The position numbers and the translations under genes were made by a program. Below, piece after piece: positions 30,407 through 39,490 of a stretch of 64,000 bases of DNA (position 1 is its first letter; the number at the start of each line of letters is the position of its first letter). The notes under the pieces are model-generated. The model worked only from the letters and a program-made list of their open reading frames with translations. It made no database searches and was not told the DNA's origin. Origin of the DNA: Microcella indica (GTDB taxonomy: Bacteria; Actinomycetota; Actinomycetes; Actinomycetales; Microbacteriaceae); NCBI RefSeq assembly GCF_013414345.1, contig NZ_CP058670.1:2232001-2296000 (forward strand), written 5' to 3'.

Positions 30407-31681
30407 CTACGCGGGCTGACGCTCCTCGAGGCCCCAGGGCTGGCCGTATCCGCCCTCGCTCTCGGGCGCGGCCATGAGGTCGAGGAAGGGCTGCGCGTCG
30501 AAGGCCTCGGGGCCGAGCACGCCCGCGCCGCTCCACGCCCCGCTGGCGAGCAGCTCGAGCGCGACGACGGGGTTGAGGGCCGTCTGCCAGACGACGCACT
30601 GCGCCTCGTACTCGGCCATCGTCCAATCGTTGTCGCTCGCGTGGTAGAGGTACACCTCGCGCGGCTGGCCGTCCTTGCCGGTGCCCGTGACCCACATGCC
30701 GGCGCAGGTCTTGCCGGTCATGCGCGGCCCGAGAGTCGCGGGGTCGGGCAGGCCGGCGGCGACGACGTCGCGCGGGCTCACCTCGACCGGGCCGGATGCA
30801 CTGCGCACGCGAACCGGCGCGGTCCTGTCGAGCCCCAGCTGGTTGAGGGTCTTCAGGATGCCGATGAACTCGTCACCGAGCCCGTACTTGAAGGTCACGC
30901 GCTGGGCGTCGAGCCAGCGCGGCATGAGCAGCACCTCTTCGTGCTCGACGTTGACGCACTCGACGGGGCCGATGCCCTCGGGGAAGTTGAAGACCTCGGG
31001 CTCGCTGAAGGGCGGCGTCGTGTACCAGCCGCGCTCCTTCTCCCACACGACGGGCGGGTTGAGGCACTCCTCGATCGTCGTCCAGATGGAGAACGACGGG
31101 GCGAAGATCTCGTTGCCCTCGTCGTCGCGCACGACGAGGTTGGCACCGTCGCGCGTGCCGAGCTCGTCGACCTCGCTGAAGAGGTGGTCGACGGCGTAGC
31201 GCGCGAACACGTCGCTCAGCCCGGGCTCGACGCCCATGCCGACGAGGGCGAGACGGCCGGCGCTCTCCCACTCCTCGGCGACCGCGAACTGCTCGTCACC
31301 GAGCTTGACGCCCGTCTTCGCGTAGGGCTCCTCGGGGTGGGGCTGCGACAGGCTCATCGCCATGTCCATGTAGTCCGCGCCCGCGGCCTTCGCGCCCTCG
31401 AAGATCGGCATGACGAACTTCGGCTCGACGGCGTTCATGACGTGGGTCGCACCCTGCTCGCGCGCGACCTTCTCGACGACGGCCGGGTCGGATGCGTCGA
31501 TCTGCGCGGCGACGAATCGGTCGCCCTGCGGGCCGTGCTTCGCCTCGATCCAGGCGATCGTGCGCTCGGCGCGCGTCACGTCGTAGTCGCTCACGATCAT
31601 GGTCTCGAAGAACGAGCGGCGGGCTGCGATCTTCGCGATCGCGTCTCCGACGCCTCCGGCGCCGACAAGCAGGATTCTCAT
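30407..31681 (-). CDS. saccharopine dehydrogenase-like protein
   Basis: A 424-aa NAD(P)-dependent dehydrogenase of the saccharopine dehydrogenase/carboxynorspermidine synthase superfamily. The N-terminal Rossmann motif is VGAGGVGDAIA (residues 6-16), followed by D-rich cofactor specificity (SDYDVTRAERT), VMNAVEPKFVMPIF and a C-terminal catalytic domain with GMGVEPGLSDVFARY and a carboxylate-binding region near residue 230. The start follows the alditol oxidase gene (9 bp) in the same direction, but the predicted product is not obviously related. Lysine catabolism or carboxyspermidine formation are both possible; the substrate cannot be fixed. Confidence 0.88.
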   Translation of the reverse strand: MRILLVGAGGVGDAIAKIAARRSFFETMIVSDYDVTRAERTIAWIEAKHGPQGDRFVAAQIDASDPAVVEKVAREQGATHVMNAVEPKFVMPIFEGAKAAGADYMDMAMSLSQPHPEEPYAKTGVKLGDEQFAVAEEWESAGRLALVGMGVEPGLSDVFARYAVDHLFSEVDELGTRDGANLVVRDDEGNEIFAPSFSIWTTIEECLNPPVVWEKERGWYTTPPFSEPEVFNFPEGIGPVECVNVEHEEVLLMPRWLDAQRVTFKYGLGDEFIGILKTLNQLGLDRTAPVRVRSASGPVEVSPRDVVAAGLPDPATLGPRMTGKTCAGMWVTGTGKDGQPREVYLYHASDNDWTMAEYEAQCVVWQTALNPVVALELLASGAWSGAGVLGPEAFDAQPFLDLMAAPESEGGYGQPWGLEERQPA

Positions 31682-31730
31682 GACCTCATGTTATCCATGT
31701 GGACAATTCAGCGCTAGACGGATGCCCTGC

Positions 31731-32393
31731 TCATCCCGAGCGGACGCGGCGCGGTCGCGGCTCCCGCGCGAGAGCGCGAGCGAACGGCACCCACACGACG
31801 ACGGCGACCCCCGCGCCGAGCAGCGCGCCGCCAATCGTGTCGGTGAGCCAGTGCACCCCCAGGTAGGTGCGGCTCAGTGCCATCGCGACGATGTACAGGG
31901 CCCCGAGCATCCAGACCCATCGACGACCGCGATCGAGCGCGAGGATGAGACCGAGCGCGATCGCGATCGTCGCCGCGTTCGCGACATGGCCGGACGGAAA
32001 AGAGCCCTCGTCGCTCACCACGAGCATGAGCTCGGGCCTCGCCCGACCGAACGCCGCCTTGAGCACCTGCACGAGCCCCGCGCTGAGCACGGAGGCGAGC
32101 AGGAAGACCGCGGCGCCGAGCGGCCTGCGCGCAAGCACGAGCGCCCCCGCGATGAGGAGAGGAACGACGATCACGGCGACGAAGCCGCCGCCGAGCCAGT
32201 CCATGAAGAGCGCGGGAACATCCCACCACGGCCTGCGACCCTCGAGCAGCTCCTCCATCCACTCGGCATCGAGTTCGATCGGGCTCTCGCGCAGAGCGAC
32301 GAGAATGCCCAGAAGCCCGGCGATGCCGACCGCGACACCGCCGCTGATGAGCGGCCAGTGGCCGGCGATCGTGCGCCGGTTCTCGAGAGACAT
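31731..32393 (-). CDS. PAP2-family membrane phosphatase
   Basis: A 220-aa lipid-phosphate phosphatase with about six membrane helices. All three catalytic motifs are present: KAAFGRARP (residues 106-114), PSGH (about 129-132) and SRTYLGVHWLTD (about 168-179), containing the catalytic His pair and Asp. Likely substrates are phosphatidic acid, undecaprenyl pyrophosphate or related membrane lipids. It stands alone, divergent from nothing, 64 bp from the MFS gene stop on the same strand. Confidence 0.9.
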   Translation of the reverse strand: MSLENRRTIAGHWPLISGGVAVGIAGLLGILVALRESPIELDAEWMEELLEGRRPWWDVPALFMDWLGGGFVAVIVVPLLIAGALVLARRPLGAAVFLLASVLSAGLVQVLKAAFGRARPELMLVVSDEGSFPSGHVANAATIAIALGLILALDRGRRWVWMLGALYIVAMALSRTYLGVHWLTDTIGGALLGAGVAVVVWVPFARALAREPRPRRVRSG

Positions 32394-32457
32394 AGGGGGC
32401 AGGCTACCGAGTCGCGCTGACCTCGCCTCAGAGAAGGGTCCGCGACTCAGAGGTTCG

Positions 32458-33687
32458 TCAGCGGCTGAGTGCCGGCACGGTGCGCGGTCGCACGATGAAC
32501 CACAGGCTTGCCATGGCGACGGCGGCCGTGATCGCCATGACGGTGCCCATCGGCACGGCGTCGGCGATGCCGAAGAGCCCGACGATGGGCGAGATGATGC
32601 CGGCGAGCCCGAAGTTCATGGCGCCGAGCACCGAGGCCGCCGTGCCCGCCTCCTTTCCGTGGTTGGTGAGCGCCAGCACCTGCACGCACGGGAAACCGAA
32701 TCCGCAGGCGGTGATGAAGAGCCAGAGGGGGATGACCGTGCCGAGCAGACCCGCCCCCGCGAGCTCGAGCACGACGATCGCGATGGCGCTGCCCAGCAGC
32801 ACCGCGGTCGACCCGGCGAGAATCCACGCGGGACCGAAATACTTCGCGAGGCGCGAGCTCACCTGCACTCCGATGACAACGCCGATGGAGTTGGCGGCGA
32901 AGAGCAGGCCGTAGCCCTGCGGGTCGAGCCCGTAGACATCCTGGAAGAGGAAGGACGACGCCGAGAGGTAGGCGAAGAGGCCGGCGAAGGTCATGCCGCC
33001 GATGATCGCGACACCCACGAAGATGCGGTCGGTGAAGAGCGAGCGGTAGCGCTCTCCGAGAGTGGAGTGGCCCTTCTCCACGCGCCGGGCGGGCGGCAGG
33101 GTCTCGACGATGAAGAGCGCGGCGAGCACCATGATGATGACGCCGTAGGCGGCGAGCACCCCGAACATGCCGCGCCAGGGCATGACGAGCAGCAGCTGCG
33201 AGCCGATCACCGGTGCAGCGATCGGCGCGATGCCCGTGACGAGAGCAAGACGCGAGAGCATCCGCACGAGAGGGTAGCCCCCGAAGAGGTCGCGCACGGT
33301 GGCCATCGCGACGACGCCGCCGGCGGCAGCCCCGAAGCCCTGCAGCACGCGGAACGCGAGCAGCCAGGAGATGTCGGGCGAGAAGGCGACGCCGATGCTC
33401 GCGAGCACGTGCACGGAGGTCGCGAGGATGAGCGGCAGTCGCCGCCCCACTTTGTCGCTCCACGGGCCCACGAGCAGCTGGCCGAGCGCGAAGCCGAGCG
33501 TCGTCGCGGTGAGGGTCAGCTGCACAGCAGCCGTCGACACGTCGAGGTCGCCCTCGATCTGCGGGAAGGCCGGCAGGTACAGGTCGATCGTGAACGGCCC
33601 GAGCGCGGTCAGAGCGCCGAGGATGAGGACGTACACGGCCCGCTGGCGCCCGCTGAGCGAGTCGCCCGGGTGGACGACCGTCGTCAC
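32458..33687 (-). CDS. MFS transporter, Bcr/CflA-type drug efflux
   Basis: A 409-aa, 12-helix major facilitator. The GTG at 33687 overlaps the GH1 stop by 4 bp (GTGA). Family marks are [16 protein letters not shown] in helix 1, the loop [14 protein letters not shown] (MFS motif A, residues 73-86) and [19 protein letters not shown] in helix 4-5. It is coupled to the beta-glucosidase gene, so it may be co-expressed with sugar use although the family typically exports drugs or small molecules; this is context only. Confidence 0.87.
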   Translation of the reverse strand: MTTVVHPGDSLSGRQRAVYVLILGALTALGPFTIDLYLPAFPQIEGDLDVSTAAVQLTLTATTLGFALGQLLVGPWSDKVGRRLPLILATSVHVLASIGVAFSPDISWLLAFRVLQGFGAAAGGVVAMATVRDLFGGYPLVRMLSRLALVTGIAPIAAPVIGSQLLLVMPWRGMFGVLAAYGVIIMVLAALFIVETLPPARRVEKGHSTLGERYRSLFTDRIFVGVAIIGGMTFAGLFAYLSASSFLFQDVYGLDPQGYGLLFAANSIGVVIGVQVSSRLAKYFGPAWILAGSTAVLLGSAIAIVVLELAGAGLLGTVIPLWLFITACGFGFPCVQVLALTNHGKEAGTAASVLGAMNFGLAGIISPIVGLFGIADAVPMGTVMAITAAVAMASLWFIVRPRTVPALSR

Positions 33688-35123
33688 TGCGGGATACGGC
33701 GCGAGCTGATGAGCTCGCGGTACCAGTGCGCGCTGTCCTTGAGGGTGCGCTGCTGAGTCTCGTAGTCCACGTGCACGATGCCGAACCGCTTGGTGTAGCC
33801 GTAGGCCCACTCGAAGTTGTCGAGCAGGCTCCACACCTGGTACCCACGCAGGTCGACACCGCGCTGCATCGCCCGGTGAGCCGCCGTAAAGTGCCGACGC
33901 AGATAGTCGACCCGCTCGGGGTCGTGCACGCGCCCGTCGACGACCTCATCACCGTCGAAAGCTGCCCCGTTCTCGGTGATCATAAGCGGTAGCTCCGGGA
34001 ACTGCTGGTGCAGGTCGATGAGCAACTGCTCGAAGCCGTCGGGCGCGATGTTCCACCCCATGGCCGTGTAGGGGCCAGCCTGCTGCACGAACTCGACGTT
34101 CTCTGACCCGGGCCAGGCCGAGCCTGTCGACACCCCGTGCCCATCGGCGTTGCTGCGCGGCGCGTGGCCGTCCCACATCTTCACCGTGACGGTCGAGTAG
34201 TAGTTGACACCGAGCACGTCGATCGGTTGGTTAATGAGCTCCAGGTCGCCGGGGCGCACGAACTGCCAGTCGGTCACGTTCGCGGTGTCGTCGAGCAGAT
34301 CTTGCGGGTAGGCGCCGAGCAGCATCGGCCCGGTGAAGGCCCGGTTGGCAAGCGCATCAATGCGGCGCACGGCCTCCGACTGCGAATCAACGTCGGCGTC
34401 GTCTGCCCCGCGAATCATATGGATGTTGAGCGTCGCCGAGTACTCCGTGTCGGGGCGCGTCACGCTCGAGCGCAGGGCGGTGAGGCCGAGGCCGTGCGCG
34501 AGGTTCAGGTGGTGCACTGCGGTGAGCGCCGCCCGCCCGCTCGTGACACCGGGGGCGTGCACGCCGGAGCCGTAGCCGAGGTAGGCGCTGCACCACGGCT
34601 CGTTGAGCGTCGTCCACATCGCCACCCGGTCGCCGAGCGCCTCGCCCACGTGGTGGGCGTAGTCGGCGAAGCGGTACGCCGTGTCACGGTTCGTCCAGCC
34701 CCCCAGGTCTTCGAGCGCCTGCGGCAGATCCCAGTGGTAGAGGGTCGCGATGGGGCGGATTCCCCGCTCGAGCAGCCCGTCGACGAGACGGCCGTAGAAC
34801 GCGAGCCCCTTGTCGTTCGGCGCACCCGTGCCCTCGGCCTGGACGCGCGGCCACGCGATCGAGAAGCGGTACGACTCGAGACCGAGCTCGGCCATGAGGT
34901 CGAGATCGCTCTCGACGCGGTGGTAGTGGTCATCGGCGACGTCGCCGGTGTCGCCGTTGACGATCTTGCCCGGCGTGTGGCTGAAGGTGTCCCAGATCGA
35001 CGGGCCGCGGCCGTCCTCGTGCGCCGCGCCCTCGATCTGATAGCTCGCCGTCGCCGACCCGAAGACGAAGTCGGCGGGGAACTCGAGGCCAGAGTCGCGG
35101 TAGTCGGGGGAGCCGTCAGTCAT
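33684..35123 (-). CDS. GH1 beta-glucosidase
   Basis: A 479-aa cytosolic glycoside hydrolase family 1 enzyme that splits beta-glucosides/cellobiose. The start [19 protein letters not shown] is the GH1 N-terminal signature. The acid/base Glu lies in TLNEPWC (about residue 165) and the nucleophile Glu in MITENGA (about residue 384). Its ATG overlaps the stop of a truncated LacI ORF by 4 bp (ATGA), and its stop overlaps the MFS start. No signal peptide, so substrate must be imported. Confidence 0.95.
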   Translation of the reverse strand: MTDGSPDYRDSGLEFPADFVFGSATASYQIEGAAHEDGRGPSIWDTFSHTPGKIVNGDTGDVADDHYHRVESDLDLMAELGLESYRFSIAWPRVQAEGTGAPNDKGLAFYGRLVDGLLERGIRPIATLYHWDLPQALEDLGGWTNRDTAYRFADYAHHVGEALGDRVAMWTTLNEPWCSAYLGYGSGVHAPGVTSGRAALTAVHHLNLAHGLGLTALRSSVTRPDTEYSATLNIHMIRGADDADVDSQSEAVRRIDALANRAFTGPMLLGAYPQDLLDDTANVTDWQFVRPGDLELINQPIDVLGVNYYSTVTVKMWDGHAPRSNADGHGVSTGSAWPGSENVEFVQQAGPYTAMGWNIAPDGFEQLLIDLHQQFPELPLMITENGAAFDGDEVVDGRVHDPERVDYLRRHFTAAHRAMQRGVDLRGYQVWSLLDNFEWAYGYTKRFGIVHVDYETQQRTLKDSAHWYRELISSRRIPQ

Positions 35124-35305
35124 GGTTCCAGCCTACTGGCGGGGGCGGCGCGCACCCGTTGCAGGGTCTCGGGCCGGATGCTCGGGCTGTCGTTGAGCAC
35201 GCGCGAGACGGTCTGGTACGAGACGCCCGCGACCCGCGCCACGTCGCGGATGTTCGGAGCGCGCACGCGCTCCGGCTCCGCGGGCCGGTCGGTCTCGGTG
35301 GTCAT
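35120..35305 (-). pseudogene. truncated LacI-family regulator (HTH only)
   Basis: A 61-aa ORF that is exactly the LacI DNA-binding headpiece: NIRDVARVAGVSYQTVSRVL (residues 18-37) followed by NDSPSIRPETLQRVRAA. It then ends in eight or so unrelated residues. The hinge helix and the whole sugar-binding domain (about 270 aa) are missing. Its stop overlaps the GH1 start by 4 bp. Most likely the remnant of a full beta-glucoside repressor after an internal deletion; a headpiece alone lacks the effector domain and the usual dimer interface. Confidence 0.75.
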
Positions 35306-35409
35306 CAGCGTCCGTTCGGGCGGGGAATGTGTACGGTCACACGGGTTCCGCCCCCATTATGCCGCTCGGTGCGTGCCCACTCGACGGGGACGAGGTGCCG
35401 GATGCTCGG

Positions 35410-36570
35410 CTAGACGCGCGCGAGGGCCTGCAGCACGTCGGCCACGAGGTCGTCGGCCTCCTCGATGCCCACCGAGAGGCGCACGATCGAGTCGGGCACC
35501 TCGAGCTCGGTACCGCGCACCGACGCATGCGTCATCTCGCTCGGGTAGTTCATGAGCGACTCGACGCCGCCGAGCGACTCCGCCAACTGGAACAGCCGGG
35601 TGCCTTCGGCGAAGGCGCGCGCGGCCGCTCCTCCACCGGCGAGCTCGAGCGAGAGCATCCCGCCGAACAGGCGCATCTGCCGCGCGGCGAGAGCGTGGTC
35701 GGGGTGCGAGGGCAGGCCCGGGTAGTGCACGCGCGCGACCGCCGCTTGACCCTCGATCGCCTCGGCGATGGCCTGCGCGTTCGCGCTGTGGCGCTCCATG
35801 CGTACCGCGAGGGTCTTGATGCCGCGCGAGGTGAGCCACGCGTCCATGGGGCCGGAGACGGCGCCCGCCGCGAACTGCTGGAACTGCACCTTCTGCGCGA
35901 GCTCGGGGTCGGAGGTCACGATCGCGCCGCCGAGCACGTCCGAGTGGCCGCCCAGGTACTTCGTCGTCGAGTGCACGACGACATCGGCTCCGAGCGCGAG
36001 AGGCTGCTGCAGGTACGGCGTCGCGAACGTGTTGTCGACGACCACGAGGGCTCCAGCAGCATGGCCGATCTCAGCGAGCTGGGCGATGTCGGTCACCGTC
36101 ATCATGGGGTTGCTCGGCGTCTCGAGCCAGAGCACCCGCGGGCTCAGGTCGGCTAGCGCCGCCCGCACCGCGTCGGGGTCCGACAGCGCCATCGTCGTGA
36201 GGCCGATGCCCCAGTCGCCGAAGATGCGCCGCACGAGGCGGTGCGTGCCGCCGTACACGTCGTTGCCCATGAGCACGTGATCACCGGGGCGCAGCACGGC
36301 GCGCAGCAGGGCGTCCTCGGCGGCGAGGCCCGAGGCGAAGCTCACGGCGTGGGCGGCGCCCTCGAGCGCGGCGAGCTGCTCCTGCAGGGCATCCCGCGTG
36401 GGGTTGCCACCGCGCGCGTACTCGTAGCCGCCGCGCAGTCGGCCGATGCCCTCCTGCACGAACGTCGACGTGAAGTACACGGGCGGAATGATCGCGCCCG
36501 TCGTCGGGTCGAAGTCCTGCCCCGCGTGGATGGCGCGCGTGGCGAAGCCGTGGTCGGTGTGGTCGGTCAT
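35410..36570 (-). CDS. metB: cystathionine gamma-synthase/gamma-lyase (PLP)
   Basis: A 386-aa Cys/Met-metabolism PLP enzyme. The ATG at 36570 is chosen because the family begins at GFATRAIHAGQ; the open frame is longer. PLP lysine is in HSTTKYLGGHSD (about residue 197), with YEYARGGNPTRD and SFASGLAAEDALL upstream. It lies 47 bp after the cystathionine beta-synthase gene on the same strand. Beside cbs, the gamma-lyase direction (cystathionine to cysteine) is as plausible as gamma-synthase; sequence alone does not separate them, so the symbol is tentative. Confidence 0.9.
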   Translation of the reverse strand: MTDHTDHGFATRAIHAGQDFDPTTGAIIPPVYFTSTFVQEGIGRLRGGYEYARGGNPTRDALQEQLAALEGAAHAVSFASGLAAEDALLRAVLRPGDHVLMGNDVYGGTHRLVRRIFGDWGIGLTTMALSDPDAVRAALADLSPRVLWLETPSNPMMTVTDIAQLAEIGHAAGALVVVDNTFATPYLQQPLALGADVVVHSTTKYLGGHSDVLGGAIVTSDPELAQKVQFQQFAAGAVSGPMDAWLTSRGIKTLAVRMERHSANAQAIAEAIEGQAAVARVHYPGLPSHPDHALAARQMRLFGGMLSLELAGGGAAARAFAEGTRLFQLAESLGGVESLMNYPSEMTHASVRGTELEVPDSIVRLSVGIEEADDLVADVLQALARV

Positions 36571-36617
36571 GGTTCTCCAGACGGTGGGGCGCGAAGAGGG
36601 GCGAGGATGCTCGCGGC

Positions 36618-38003
36618 TCAGCCGGCGAGCGCGGCGAGCAGGTCGTGGCGCGAGAGCAGCCCCACGGGGTTGCCGCCCTCGAGCACGAGAAGGGTGTCGG
36701 GCACGCGGCCGCCCGCGCCGCGCGCGGCAAAGCGCTCGGCCGCCGCCTCGAGGGACTCGTGCGCGCCTACGAAGGGCAGGCCGGGCCCCATCGCGGCCGT
36801 CACCGGGTCGGACGCCGTGACCTCGCCCGAGGCGAGCGCCTTCAGCAGACCGGAGGCGGAGACCGCACCGAGCACCTCGCCGAGCACGAGCGGCGGCTCC
36901 GCCGCGACGACGGGCAGCGCGCCCGCCGACGAATCCAGCGCGGCGATCGCCTCGCCTACGGTGTGCTCGCGACGCACGTGCGCGAGCGGGCGGCGCTGCT
37001 CGCCGAGCAGGTCGGCGACGGTCGGCGAGCCCGTGGCCGGAGCGAAGCCGTGGCGGCGCATCCAGCCCTCGTTGAAGATCTTGCCCAGGTAGCCGCGGCC
37101 GCCATCGGGGAGGAGGACGACGACGACGTCGTCGGGGCCGAGCTCGCGCGCCACCTCGAGGGCCGCGACGACCGCCATGCCGCACGAGCCGCCGACGAGC
37201 AGACCCTCCTCGCGCGCGAGGCGCAGCGTCATGTCGAAGGACTCCTGGTCGCTCACGGCCACGACGCGGTCGACGACGCTCGGGTCGTAGGCGCCCGGCC
37301 AGAAGTCCTCACCCACGCCTTCGACGAGGTACGGGCGACCGTCGCCGCCCGAGTAGACGCTGCCGACCGGGTCGGCGCCCACGATCTGCACGCGGCCCAT
37401 GGGGGTCTCGTCGCTGATCTCGCGCAGGTAGCGGCCGGCGCCCGTGATCGTGCCGCCCGTGCCCACTCCCGCCACGAAGTGGGTCACCCGGCCCTCGGTG
37501 TCTCGCCAGATCTCCGGGCCCGTCGTCTCGTAGTGCGAGAGCGGGCCGTTGGGGTTCGCGTACTGGTTGGGCTTGAAGGCGCCCGGAATCTCGGCCGCCA
37601 GGCGATCGCTCACCGAGTAGTACGACTCGGGGTCGTCTGGTGCGACGGCGGTCGGCGTCACGACGATCTCGGCGCCGTAGGCGGTGAGCACGTTGCGCTT
37701 GTCCTCGCCGACCTTGTCCGGCAGCACGAAGACGCAGCGGTAGCCGCGCTGCTGGGCGACGAGCGCGAGACCCACGCCCGTGTTGCCGCTCGTCGGCTCG
37801 ACGATCGTGCCGCCGGGCTTCAGCAGTCCGTCGCGCTCGGCCGCGTCGATGATGCGCGTCGCGATGCGGTCCTTGGACGACCCGCCCGGGTTGAGGTACT
37901 CGATCTTGGCGAGCACCGTCGCGGCGATGCCCTCGGTGACGTGGTTGAGCTTGACGAGGGGCGTGTCGCCGATGAGGTCGATGACCGTCTGCGCGTACTT
38001 CAT
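36618..38003 (-). CDS. cbs: cystathionine beta-synthase
   Basis: A 461-aa PLP enzyme that condenses serine (or O-acetylserine) and homocysteine to cystathionine. The catalytic domain has LNPGGSSKDRIA (PLP Lys, about residue 44), PTSGNTGVGLA and GVGTGGTITGAG (phosphate loop). Two CBS-pair repeats fill about residues 330-461, giving the CBS rather than the simple cysteine synthase architecture. No heme-binding N-terminus. Paired with metB, it forms reverse transsulfuration of homocysteine to cysteine. Confidence 0.93.
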   Translation of the reverse strand: MKYAQTVIDLIGDTPLVKLNHVTEGIAATVLAKIEYLNPGGSSKDRIATRIIDAAERDGLLKPGGTIVEPTSGNTGVGLALVAQQRGYRCVFVLPDKVGEDKRNVLTAYGAEIVVTPTAVAPDDPESYYSVSDRLAAEIPGAFKPNQYANPNGPLSHYETTGPEIWRDTEGRVTHFVAGVGTGGTITGAGRYLREISDETPMGRVQIVGADPVGSVYSGGDGRPYLVEGVGEDFWPGAYDPSVVDRVVAVSDQESFDMTLRLAREEGLLVGGSCGMAVVAALEVARELGPDDVVVVLLPDGGRGYLGKIFNEGWMRRHGFAPATGSPTVADLLGEQRRPLAHVRREHTVGEAIAALDSSAGALPVVAAEPPLVLGEVLGAVSASGLLKALASGEVTASDPVTAAMGPGLPFVGAHESLEAAAERFAARGAGGRVPDTLLVLEGGNPVGLLSRHDLLAALAG

Positions 38004-38125
38004 GGTGCGTTCACGCTATCAGCGCCGGTAGGCCCTCTCAGTGGCCGCATACGATTCGTCTGCGATAATGAAGACTCTGTGCGCGTCTCGCCACAGTCCC
38101 TCACGAAGCCTCCGGGAGCGAAACC

Positions 38126-38782
38126 GTGTCCGACGACGAGAACCTCACGATCAAGCAGCAGCGCGAGAAGCGCCGTGCCGAGAAGGTGGCGGTCCTAAAG
38201 AAGAAGCAGCAGGCGGAGAAGGTGCGCAACCGCGTCACCGTCCTCGGCTCGATCGCCGCCGGCGCGGGCGTGCTCAGTCTCATCATCGCCGTCGTCATCA
38301 CCTCGGCGACGCCTCCCGTCGATCCTTCGACGATCGAGGTCGAGGGCGTGCAGGAGATCGAAGCTCTCGAGGCGGTCCATGTGGAGTCTGCCGTCGATTA
38401 CGAGCAGACTCCCCCTGCGGGCGGTCCCCACAACCCGACCTGGCTCAACTGCGGCATCTACGCGGAGCCCCTCCCGAACGAGAACGCCGTGCACTCGCTC
38501 GAGCACGGTGCCGTGTGGATCACCTACGACCCCGCGCAGCTCAGCGAGGACGAGATTGGCCAGTTGCGCGCCTCAGTGCCGAGCACGTACATGATCGTGT
38601 CGCCCTTCGACGGCCTCGACGCTCCGGTATACGCGAGCGCCTGGGGCTACCAGATCGCACTCGACGGCGTCGACGACCCGCGGCTTGCTGACTTCATCAT
38701 CAAGTATCGACTCGCTCAGTCGGCCCCAGAGCCCGGAGCGCTCTGCAGCCAAGCGCTGGACGGACCCGGGAAGGTGTCGTAA
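38126..38782 (+). CDS. DUF3105 membrane-anchored protein
   Basis: A 218-aa protein from the GTG at 38126. A basic, coiled-coil-like N-terminus (residues 8-35) precedes one transmembrane helix (38-58), then the DUF3105 extracytoplasmic domain with PPAGGPHNPTWLNCGIY and HSLEHGAVWITYDP, whose conserved His/Cys could bind metal. Stop and next start overlap by one base (TAATG), coupling it to the DUF305 gene. The DUF3105-DUF305 pair recurs in actinobacteria; the function is not known. Confidence 0.9.
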   Translation: MSDDENLTIKQQREKRRAEKVAVLKKKQQAEKVRNRVTVLGSIAAGAGVLSLIIAVVITSATPPVDPSTIEVEGVQEIEALEAVHVESAVDYEQTPPAGGPHNPTWLNCGIYAEPLPNENAVHSLEHGAVWITYDPAQLSEDEIGQLRASVPSTYMIVSPFDGLDAPVYASAWGYQIALDGVDDPRLADFIIKYRLAQSAPEPGALCSQALDGPGKVS

Positions 38783-39486
38783 TGGGTGACAGAAAACCCG
38801 ACGCAGCCGAAGCGTCTCTGACGCTCAGCCGAACGCGTCTGCTGGTCATCGGCACGCTGCTCGTGCTTGTCGCAATCGTTGTCGGCGTGCTGGTCGGGCG
38901 GGCCAATGCGCCAGCCGCGGCCCAAACGCCTGAAGAGTCGAGCGCCGAGGCGGGTTTCGCGCGCGACATGCAGGTGCACCACGGCCAGGCTGTCGAGATG
39001 TCCCTCATCATTCGCGAGCGCACTGACGACCCCGAGATCCGCCTGCTCGCGCTCGACATCGCGATTGGTCAGACTCAACAGCAGGGTCAGATGTTTGCGT
39101 GGTTGACGATGTGGGGTCTGCCACAAACCTCGAGCGGTCCTGCGATGGAATGGATGTCGATGCCCGCACTCAACAGCGACGAGCAGGGTCGCGACCACAC
39201 CGGGATGGACATGACAAATGGCTCAAGTTCAGACGCCCTCGGCGGTGCAATGCCCGGCATGGCCACTCCGGATGATCTGCAGCTGCTGTCGAGCCTCATC
39301 GGCGTCGAGGCCGAGCGCCTCTTCCTCGAGCTCATGACGGAGCACCACCTCGGCGGCGTCGCGATGGCGGAGGCCGTGCTCGCACGCACCGACATGCCGT
39401 TCGTGACGAACCTCGCGAACGGCATGGTGCAGTTGCAATCGCAGGAGATCGACTACATGCGCGAGCTGCTCGCCGAGCGCCAATAA
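38782..39486 (+). CDS. DUF305 membrane-anchored protein
   Basis: A 234-aa protein with one N-terminal membrane anchor (about residues 19-42) and two ferritin-like helical DUF305 halves: FARDMQVHHGQAVEMS and LMTEHHLGGVAMAEAV. It carries a central methionine/histidine-rich loop (HTGMDM, GGAMPGMATP) like those of copper-handling proteins. I infer extracytoplasmic metal (copper) binding, which is unproven. Coupled to the upstream DUF3105 gene by TAATG. Confidence 0.9.
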   Translation: MGDRKPDAAEASLTLSRTRLLVIGTLLVLVAIVVGVLVGRANAPAAAQTPEESSAEAGFARDMQVHHGQAVEMSLIIRERTDDPEIRLLALDIAIGQTQQQGQMFAWLTMWGLPQTSSGPAMEWMSMPALNSDEQGRDHTGMDMTNGSSSDALGGAMPGMATPDDLQLLSSLIGVEAERLFLELMTEHHLGGVAMAEAVLARTDMPFVTNLANGMVQLQSQEIDYMRELLAERQ

Positions 39487-39490
39487 CTCC

